Assembly: GCA_002450095.1 (NCBI GenBank)
Contig: DJYK01000025.1
Location: 1 to 47,549 of the forward strand
Direction: 5' to 3'
Source: Mageeibacillus sp. UBA6980
GTDB lineage: Bacteria > Bacillota > Clostridia > Saccharofermentanales > Saccharofermentanaceae
Length of the DNA: 47,549 bases
Within the stretch, counting starts at the first letter, position 1. Each line of letters opens with the position of its first letter. Position numbers and translations under genes: made by a program. Below the pieces are notes generated by a model, which did no database searches, was not told the origin of the DNA, and saw nothing but the letters and a program-made list of their open reading frames with translations. Shown here piece by piece: positions 41,568 to 47,549 of this stretch.

Positions 41568-43100
41568 TTACAGATTCTTTCTCTTGTTATATACAATAAC
41601 GCCTGCAGCAACAAAAGCCAAAGGAATTATGGCTACAGTAACAAAAGTCATCACAGTGACAGTATTACTGTTAACCTTGGTCGTATCGATAGAATAGTCG
41701 GAAAGCATCTTTCCTTCCACGAATACGCTGTCATTGGCAGCAAGCATTTTTCTGATGATATTACGCGTTAATACAACGTTCGCATCATTAAATCCGAAAT
41801 TACTGATGTATTCATCTGATGTGAAAGTCAAAGTACCGAACACATAGACATCGGGAGGTGTCGGAGTACCGGTAAATGTTGAATACATACCTACATTATA
41901 CTGTTCAAGGTTAACGGATTGGATGATAGTTCCGGTAGAACTATCCAGCATTCCGATACTGCTCGAAGTCGATGTCGTTATGATAGGAGAAGTCTGAATA
42001 TATGTATAAGGAGTATCGGCTTCCGTTATCGGTCTGGCAAAAGAGCTGCGAAGGACCGTCCCGGCTGTCGCGTAATCGGTAAACTGATCCGTAACATCGA
42101 CCAGAGTGTTATAAGGATCGCTGTTGATCTGATAGCCGGGATTATTCTCGACTACGAGAGAATTACCGATCCTGAGATTGTAATTAGCAAGGAGGGTATT
42201 GAGTTTGGTGAATGATTCGTTGACGTTAGTATTGTAATAATTAACGGCAACTATCATCTTTCCCCCGGAAGACAGATATGACGTAATAGCCTCTATCATA
42301 CTGTCCGTAATATCGGAATTGATACCGTTCATTATAAGAAGACTGCAATCCGAAGGAATTGTAAAACTGTCGCTTGCCATGATATCTTCGCTCTCGATGC
42401 TCATCGATGCGAGCATATTGGAAAGCTGGTCATGTGAACCCTCTCCTAACCCGCTTACAAAATAAGCCTTGTATGTAAATCCTTGTGTGAGGTTAACGAT
42501 AGCGCTTGTGATCTTCTGCTCGACGATATTAGATGTCGGCATATAATAACCGTACTGAAGATACTCGGCATCATAAGTAAAGCAGTCAACGGGATTGATC
42601 TTTATGATCCTGCCGTTATTATAGATAACATATCCCGTAGTATTTGCAAGGTCATATACGCCTTCGGGATCAAGTTCGCTTATGATCGAAGGATACTTAG
42701 TGGGATTAATGTATTCTACGGTAATACGTCCCTCGGAAACTGCAACATAATCATCAAGCAAAGGAACGATATACTCATAAGGAGTGTCCTTAAGATTTGT
42801 AGGTTTATCCATAAGTCCGACTATACGGATATGAGTATCCGCAGGCAGAGAATGAAGATAATCTACGGTAACGCTTGATACCGAATTCTGTCCCGTGGCC
42901 GTCATATCAAATGTAAGATAGTCACCTAAGCTCGTATTATTGATCTTTAAACCGAATATGATATTGATCGCCAGAACAATAACGAGAAAGATTATAAAAG
43001 AGCTTATTGAGAACAGTTTAAGTTTGCCCGCACGAACGTCGGTCTTTGCTTTCATCTCGGAAGAATCCGTCTTTTTTGAATTTTGATTTTCTTTACTCAT
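41568..43100 (-). CDS. GldG-like protein of an ABC-2-type cassette
   Basis: The 510-residue protein has a charged N-terminus, a membrane helix (LFSISSFIIFLVIVLAINIIFGL), an extracytoplasmic GldG/ABC-uncharacterised domain (the HIRIVGLMDKPTNLKD and VSGLGEGSHDQLSNML segments) and a C-terminal membrane helix (TVMTFVTVAIIPLAFVAAGVIVYN). GldG was defined in Bacteroidetes gliding motility. Clostridia have the same ABC-2 set without gliding, so motility is not implied. I prefer the ATG at 43100 (AGGTGG five bases before it) to a GTG at 43109. Confidence 0.82.
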   Translation of the reverse strand: MSKENQNSKKTDSSEMKAKTDVRAGKLKLFSISSFIIFLVIVLAINIIFGLKINNTSLGDYLTFDMTATGQNSVSSVTVDYLHSLPADTHIRIVGLMDKPTNLKDTPYEYIVPLLDDYVAVSEGRITVEYINPTKYPSIISELDPEGVYDLANTTGYVIYNNGRIIKINPVDCFTYDAEYLQYGYYMPTSNIVEQKITSAIVNLTQGFTYKAYFVSGLGEGSHDQLSNMLASMSIESEDIMASDSFTIPSDCSLLIMNGINSDITDSMIEAITSYLSSGGKMIVAVNYYNTNVNESFTKLNTLLANYNLRIGNSLVVENNPGYQINSDPYNTLVDVTDQFTDYATAGTVLRSSFARPITEADTPYTYIQTSPIITTSTSSSIGMLDSSTGTIIQSVNLEQYNVGMYSTFTGTPTPPDVYVFGTLTFTSDEYISNFGFNDANVVLTRNIIRKMLAANDSVFVEGKMLSDYSIDTTKVNSNTVTVMTFVTVAIIPLAFVAAGVIVYNKRKNL

Positions 43101-43116
43101 CTGAACCACCTGTGAA

Positions 43117-43890
43117 TTAATTCTGCGACCAGCGCTTCTTCTCGAGTATTCTGTATGTCAGGAACAGGAAAACAAGAGCCATCGATAAACAGAATACGAG
43201 CGGAGCGATGGAGAAAACTCCATAACGGAAATCCTGAGTCTTAGAAAAGGGACTTAACCAGTTGATCGCTGACGCAACATTATTGCTGATCGTGTTTACC
43301 TTCTCGGGATCCAAAGCAAGGATCGAAGAAGATAATAACGAAGAGATCGCAGAAGATACCAGTGTGCTTATAGTCTGAAGCAGCTGGATTACAAGTATCG
43401 CCACGAAGCTTATGATCGCGGAGATTATCTGTGTGTCAGTGATCGCAGAGGCCAGAATGCCGATTGACGTAAACAGAACTGCAAGGCAGAAGAATACTAT
43501 GACCGAACCCCAGGAACCGATATTGACTACACCGCCTGAGAAAGCCGTAACGATCATGTGGAATATCACATTGAGAAACAGTATGGCGATCAGAGTAATG
43601 GCGGCAAGGAACTTACCGATTACAACATCGAACATCGAAACGGGGTTTGTATAGAACAACACCTCTGTTCCCCTCTTCTTATCTTCGGAGAACAATCCCA
43701 TTGTAATAACGGGAATGATCACGACAAAGAAAGACGTAAGTGACATGATCTCGGTAGAGATATTCACCGCACCGTTGCTGAACTGATTTATGAACAGAAA
43801 ACCGGACAGGAATGAGAACAGAGCAAGAGCAATGTACCCGACCGGAGATCTGAAGTATGAAAACAATTCTCTTTTATAAACAGCTGACAT
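43117..43890 (-). CDS. ABC-2 type permease (GldF-like)
   Basis: The 257-residue protein has six hydrophobic segments (for example VGYIALALFSFLSGFLFINQF and a C-terminal FSIAPLVFCLSMALVFLFLTYRIL) and the ABC-2 permease pattern with GLFSEDKKRGTEVLFYTNPVS near the third helix. It pairs with the ATPase at 43912 and the GldG-like protein. It has a TATGGAGGG site before the ATG. Substrate unknown. Confidence 0.85.
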   Translation of the reverse strand: MSAVYKRELFSYFRSPVGYIALALFSFLSGFLFINQFSNGAVNISTEIMSLTSFFVVIIPVITMGLFSEDKKRGTEVLFYTNPVSMFDVVIGKFLAAITLIAILFLNVIFHMIVTAFSGGVVNIGSWGSVIVFFCLAVLFTSIGILASAITDTQIISAIISFVAILVIQLLQTISTLVSSAISSLLSSSILALDPEKVNTISNNVASAINWLSPFSKTQDFRYGVFSIAPLVFCLSMALVFLFLTYRILEKKRWSQN

Positions 43891-43911
43891 TTATACTTAA
43901 CCCTCCATATA

Positions 43912-44853
43912 TCAGACAGATGTGATCGAGAGGAATACTTCCTCCAACGAAGGATTCATCGATCTGAATTCAAGCATAGGCCATCCGCCCTTGCTTAAGA
44001 CATAGAAGATCGATGAGCGGACATCACTCTTAGAGTCATTGTCTGCCGTGATCTCTACCTGATGGATCGAAGAATCCTCGTTTGAAACGACTGAAACAAC
44101 ATTTGAAACTCCGGGGATCGCACGAAGCTTATTGATAACCTCTTTGGAAGGTCCTTTAAAGGACAAAGAGAGCTTGGTAGATCCGCTTAACTTGCTCGAC
44201 AGATCGGTGATCGTGTCGATAGCGGCGACCTTACCCTGATTGATGATAACTACGCGGTCGCAGACTGCCTGTATCTCAGACAGAATATGAGAGCTTAAGA
44301 TTACTGTATGCTTATCTGCGAGTTTTCTTATAAGCTTACGTATCTCAAGGATCTGATTAGGGTCAAGACCTACCGTAGGTTCGTCAAGGATAAGAATATC
44401 GGGATTACCGACAAGAGCCTGGGCTATACCTACTCTCTGCTTATAACCTTTGGAAAGGTTGCCGATAAGTCTGTCGGTCATATCGGTAAGCTTGATCATC
44501 GACAGTATCGTCGCTAACTGCTCTTTACGATCTTTCTTCGGGACCTTCTTAAGGTCGCAAATAAAGGTAAGATACTCAAGAACTGTCATATCAAAATACA
44601 AAGGCGGTTGCTCAGGAAGATAACCTATGCACTTCTTTGCCTCTTCCGGTTCCTCGAGAATATCATGCCCGTTAACTTTTACGGTACCGGAAGTGGAAGA
44701 AAGATACCCGGTTATGATATTCATGGTCGTGGATTTACCGGCACCGTTCGGTCCCAGAAAGCCCAAGACCTCGCCGTCATTAACCGTAAAAGAAATACCG
44801 TTGACCGCTTTGATGTCGCCATATCTCTTTACCAGGTTGTTAATCTCAATCAT
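43912..44853 (-). CDS. ABC transporter ATP-binding protein (GldA-like)
   Basis: The 313-residue ATPase has Walker A GPNGAGKST (34-42), the signature LSKGYKQRV, Walker B DILILDEPTVGLDP and a C-terminal extension of about 90 residues typical of ABC-2-type exporter ATPases with a GldA-like tail. It starts the cassette, with AGGAGG before the ATG. The 51-base gap upstream is AT-rich and may hold its promoter (TATAAA-like sequence), but I see no clear -35. Confidence 0.93.
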   Translation of the reverse strand: MIEINNLVKRYGDIKAVNGISFTVNDGEVLGFLGPNGAGKSTTMNIITGYLSSTSGTVKVNGHDILEEPEEAKKCIGYLPEQPPLYFDMTVLEYLTFICDLKKVPKKDRKEQLATILSMIKLTDMTDRLIGNLSKGYKQRVGIAQALVGNPDILILDEPTVGLDPNQILEIRKLIRKLADKHTVILSSHILSEIQAVCDRVVIINQGKVAAIDTITDLSSKLSGSTKLSLSFKGPSKEVINKLRAIPGVSNVVSVVSNEDSSIHQVEITADNDSKSDVRSSIFYVLSKGGWPMLEFRSMNPSLEEVFLSITSV

Positions 44854-44904
44854 AAGTGCCTCCTAGAAAATTGCACATTAAGGTATATTTTATAACAAAC
44901 AGTA

Positions 44905-45651
44905 CTAAACACAAAACTTTATTTCCGAAATAAACACATAAGTATTATCATCCCTTATGCCGTATATCAAAACAGATCCTTCATTTTCTTTGATAAAAAT
45001 GTCAACCTTTTGAGTGCTTTTTACCTCAGAAAGGTAGTTTATATTGATCTCGTTTATCCTTAGAATGTCATATCCGGCCTTGAACAGAGCGTCATATATC
45101 CAGGCAAGATACCTGGTATTATTAACATGATGATTGTGGTCCAATTCCGAATAATCGGCATATTTGGTAATGACGGGGGCATTCCCGGAAGGATCGGAAG
45201 GAGCCTTAAGTTTAGGACATGAATCACCGAAAACCAGTCTGTCGGACTGCTTCATCGACTGAGGCAGATCAGACAGTTTTGAAGGAAAAACGGGACTGTG
45301 TGTATCTTTATCGGCAAGGATCCAGACAGAACTTGCCTTTCCTATAACATCCCCTTCCTGATCAAAGACTTCAAACTCTCTGTCAAAGAAAAGTTTTCTG
45401 TTACCGCACGTCCAGGTTCTTACTTTATAGTTTTCACGCCACGAAGGAAGCCTCAGGATCTCTATTTTGTATCGAAGCACGATCCAGCAGCAATTATATC
45501 TTCCGATATCGTCTCTTCCCCATCCCGTATCGGCTGCGCCTTTATCTGCAGTTTCCTGCAAAGCAGATAAAAGTACATATGGAGCCAGACGACTGTCTGT
45601 ACCGCAATCCGTACTCTTGGTATAGAATTCAACATCAGAATGATCAGCCAT
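44905..45651 (-). CDS. Acyl-ACP thioesterase
   Basis: This enzyme releases free fatty acids from acyl-carrier-protein, ending chain growth. The 248-residue protein is a two-hot-dog-fold acyl-ACP thioesterase (Pfam Acyl-ACP_TE family). It has the start FYTKSTDCGTDSRLA, the WGRDDIGRYNCCWIVLRYKI segment and the DHNHHVNNTRYLAWIYDAL motif carrying the catalytic Asp/Asn/His region, plus a second half ending EININ-x-L-x-E. Length matches bacterial members. It overlaps the small membrane protein by eight bases. No fatty-acid synthesis cluster is adjacent. Confidence 0.92.
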   Translation of the reverse strand: MADHSDVEFYTKSTDCGTDSRLAPYVLLSALQETADKGAADTGWGRDDIGRYNCCWIVLRYKIEILRLPSWRENYKVRTWTCGNRKLFFDREFEVFDQEGDVIGKASSVWILADKDTHSPVFPSKLSDLPQSMKQSDRLVFGDSCPKLKAPSDPSGNAPVITKYADYSELDHNHHVNNTRYLAWIYDALFKAGYDILRINEININYLSEVKSTQKVDIFIKENEGSVLIYGIRDDNTYVFISEIKFCV

Positions 45652-46183
45652 TGATTACCTTTGTACCTCTGGGGTTATATCTTCTGAAAACCGTATACAT
45701 CTGTTCATCAAATTCAAAGATGATTATAAAAGGTGTTTTATCCTGTGTCAGATAAAAATACCAAAGATCATTACAAGTTACCCAGTCTCGTTTTGATGTA
45801 CAGTTCAGTGAGAAATCAGATTTTTGAAGATCTTCTTCAAATCTGTCGGACGAAACAGGTCCTATGTACTCACATTCTTTGATCGAGAAATCCGCCAACA
45901 TATCTATCTTCTTCTTGTTGGTTACCTTAGACATCTCGACTCTGTCGTTTGTGATCTCTATCTGATACTCGACATCAAGATTCTTGATAAGACGGTATTC
46001 CAGATAACAAAGACCGAATGAGATCATTCCGGTAAAGTAGATGATGTTATATCCGAACAGGATAGGCACACCGTTAAAGAATACAAGAAATATAACTAAA
46101 GAGATAATGGAAACAACGGGAAAAACTTTTCCCATCTTTCCATGATCCCTTTTTACATTATTCTCATAAAAAAAATCTTCCAT
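45644..46183 (-). CDS. Two-helix membrane protein of unknown function
   Basis: The 179-residue protein has a charged N-terminus (MEDFFYENNVKRDHGKMGK) and two membrane segments (FPVVSIISLVIFLVFFNGVPI and YNIIYFTGMISFGLCYLEYRL). A cytosolic C-terminal domain follows with beta character (YQIEITNDRVEMSKVTNKKK, and later WYFYLTQDKTPFIIIFEFD). It resembles small PH-like or DUF6106-type membrane proteins, but I cannot assign a family firmly. I chose the ATG at 46183 because AAGGA precedes it; the longer reading (MHNARPL) is encoded by the groEL terminator hairpin. It precedes the thioesterase. Confidence 0.6.
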   Translation of the reverse strand: MEDFFYENNVKRDHGKMGKVFPVVSIISLVIFLVFFNGVPILFGYNIIYFTGMISFGLCYLEYRLIKNLDVEYQIEITNDRVEMSKVTNKKKIDMLADFSIKECEYIGPVSSDRFEEDLQKSDFSLNCTSKRDWVTCNDLWYFYLTQDKTPFIIIFEFDEQMYTVFRRYNPRGTKVING

Positions 46184-46201
46184 ACGTTTCCTTAAAGAGG
46201 A

Positions 46202-46230
46202 AAGCGGCCGTGCATTATGCATGGCCGCTT
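46202..46230 (-). terminator. Terminator hairpin downstream of groEL
   Basis: AAGCGGCC and GGCCGCTT form an 8-bp GC-rich stem, extended by TGCA pairing inside around a TTA loop. On the minus strand it is followed by a broken T-rich run (TTTCCTCTTT). It lies 18 bases after the groEL stop and ends that transcript imperfectly. Confidence 0.7.
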
Positions 46231-46247
46231 ATGATCTTTACTTTCTA

Positions 46248-47549
46248 TTAATACATGGGAGCAGCAGGTGCCGCAGGCTCCGGTTCGGGAATATCAGTAA
46301 CAAGAGCCTCTGTCGTAAGAAGCGTAGCAGATACTGAAGCCGCATTCTGCAATGCTGATCTTGTAACCTTTGCAGGATCAACGATACCCGCTTCGAACAT
46401 ATCAACATATTTGTTATTGAGAGCATCGAATCCGACACCGTTCTCGGAATTCTTGATCTTCTCGGCAATAACGCTTCCGTCAAGACCTGCATTGGCAGCG
46501 ATCTGACGAACAGGCTCTTCAAGAGCTCTGATAACGATGGAAATACCAGTCTTAACGTCACCGTCTGCACCGTCGAGGAGAGCCTTAACAGCGGGGATCG
46601 CATTGATATATGCCGTTCCGCCGCCGGGAACGATACCCTCTTCAACTGCTGCCTTTGTAGCGTTAAGAGCATCTTCAATGCGGAGCTTCTTCTCCTTCAT
46701 TTCAGTCTCTGTAGCGGCACCGACCTTGATAACTGCTACGCCTCCTGAAAGCTTTGCAAGTCTTTCATGGAGCTTTTCCTTATCAAAATCAGATGTGGAT
46801 TCTTCGATAGCCTTACGGATCTGATCTGCTCTGCCCTTGATATCTTCCTTGCTTCCGGCACCGTCAACAATGATAGTGTTCTCCTTGGTAACCTTTACCT
46901 GATGAGCTGTACCGAGCTGCTCAAGAGTAGTCTCCTTAAGCTCAAGACCGAGATCGGAAGTGATAACCTGACCGCCTGTAAGGATAGCAATATCCTGAAG
47001 CATTTCCTTCCTTCTGTCACCGTATCCGGGAGCCTTAACGGCAATACATGTGAATGTGCCGCGCAACTTATTGAGAATCAATGTAGTAATAGCATCGCCC
47101 TCAACGTCTTCGGCAATGATGAGAAGCTTCTTGCCGGACTGAGCAATGGGCTCGAGTACGGGAAGGATGTCCTGAATGTTGGAGATCTTCTTATCGGTAA
47201 TAAGGATGTAAGGATCATCGAGAACCGCTTCCATCTTATCCGTATCAGTTACCATATAAGGTGAGATATAACCCTTATCGAACTGCATACCTTCAACAAC
47301 ATCGAGCTCGGTCTTCATGGACTTGGACTCTTCAACAGTAATTACACCGTCAGCAGAAACCTTCTCCATAGCCTCACAGATAAGCTGTCCGACTTCCTCG
47401 TCGCCTGCGGAGATGGCACCTACACGAGCGATATCCTTGGAACCGTCAACCTTCTTGGCATTCTCAAGTATCTGATTTACTGCAGTCTCGACTGCGCTGG
47501 AGATACCCTTTCTTAAGATAATGGGGTTTGCTCCTGCTGCAACATTCTT
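46248..47549 (-). CDS. groEL: Chaperonin GroEL (60 kDa), N-terminus beyond window
   Basis: GroEL forms the double-ring folding chamber that works with GroES. The 433 visible residues include NVAAGANPIILRKGISSAV, VITVEESKSMKTELDVVEGMQFDKGYISPYM, the KAPGYGDRRKEMLQDIAILTGG segment and the C-terminal VEEGIVPGGGTAYINAIP. About 105 N-terminal residues lie outside the window. The tail is short and rich in Pro and Ala (ending PAAPMY), without the Gly-Gly-Met repeats seen in many GroELs. groES should be just outside, to the right, if the order is normal. Confidence 0.97.
   Translation of the reverse strand, partial: KNVAAGANPIILRKGISSAVETAVNQILENAKKVDGSKDIARVGAISAGDEEVGQLICEAMEKVSADGVITVEESKSMKTELDVVEGMQFDKGYISPYMVTDTDKMEAVLDDPYILITDKKISNIQDILPVLEPIAQSGKKLLIIAEDVEGDAITTLILNKLRGTFTCIAVKAPGYGDRRKEMLQDIAILTGGQVITSDLGLELKETTLEQLGTAHQVKVTKENTIIVDGAGSKEDIKGRADQIRKAIEESTSDFDKEKLHERLAKLSGGVAVIKVGAATETEMKEKKLRIEDALNATKAAVEEGIVPGGGTAYINAIPAVKALLDGADGDVKTGISIVIRALEEPVRQIAANAGLDGSVIAEKIKNSENGVGFDALNNKYVDMFEAGIVDPAKVTRSALQNAASVSATLLTTEALVTDIPEPEPAAPAAPMY

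Noticed and set aside
41568..44853. Gliding motility system
   Set aside because: Only the ABC-2/GldG-type part is present; none of the gliding motor or adhesin genes are, and such cassettes are common in non-gliding Bacillota.

Overview
The window looks like chromosome from a low-to-moderate G+C, anaerobic member of the Clostridia (Bacillota). This rests on recognisable gene families and their order: a secA operon headed by a YerC-like regulator, an mreC-mreD-PBP2-MgsA-like block, a DUF711/ACT pair, HI0933/BaiN-type flavoproteins, an ABC/GldG/DUF4340 cassette, an ArgR-type operator and Spo0A-box-like arrays. I cannot name the genus from the sequence. Almost all genes are on the minus strand in long, tightly coupled transcription units with many 1-4 base stop/start overlaps. 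One plus-strand island lies at 25.6-30.4 kb. No gap between genes exceeds 300 bases, and I found no insertion sequence, prophage, CRISPR array or rRNA.

Layout. 0-2.7 kb: pckA (cut by the window start), an acyltransferase-3 membrane protein, and a tRNA-Leu/tRNA-Thr unit with its own promoter and terminator. 2.7-8.3 kb: an operon (transcribed right to left) of a small membrane protein, a YerC-like regulator with an unusual insertion, secA, purine nucleoside phosphorylase and S-adenosylhomocysteine hydrolase. 8.3-10.9 kb: three TadE/TadG-like pseudopilin-type proteins without any Tad motor, behind a striking four-unit array of Spo0A-box-like repeats. 10.9-14.4 kb: pheS-pheT. 14.5-19.9 kb: a metallo-beta-lactamase-fold hydrolase, a methylglyoxal-synthase homologue that has lost its catalytic residues, the cell-elongation genes mreC-mreD-mrdA, and a SEC-C protein. 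19.9-25.5 kb: icd, holA, a Nudix hydrolase, a flavin reductase, a GNAT-like/O6-alkylguanine methyltransferase fusion and a solute-binding lipoprotein.

25.6-30.4 kb, plus strand: tRNA-Leu, then argG and argH flanking two GNAT acetyltransferases behind a tandem ARG-box operator. Next comes an unusually structured 196-base intergenic region, with alternative hairpins and a second Spo0A-box-like array, and then an orphan PD-(D/E)XK (DUF559-like) nuclease. 30.4-38.9 kb, minus strand: an eight-gene operon with a CYTH triphosphatase-like protein, two flavoproteins, an ACT/DUF711 pair, a membrane protein, a two-domain PPK2 polyphosphate:AMP phosphotransferase and a GH13 amylase. 38.9-44.9 kb: an ABC ATPase/permease/GldG/DUF4340 cassette plus a DUF5711-like protein. 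44.9-47.5 kb: an acyl-ACP thioesterase, a small membrane protein and groEL (cut by the window end).

Most genes are housekeeping: translation, secretion, cell-wall elongation, replication, arginine synthesis, and central carbon and purine metabolism. The most unusual material is the pair of matching 10-bp-period TTGTCG arrays, one in front of the orphan pseudopilin-like operon and one in front of the orphan nuclease. They suggest both are under one developmental regulator, most likely Spo0A. All functional calls come from reading the translations by eye; no database search was possible.
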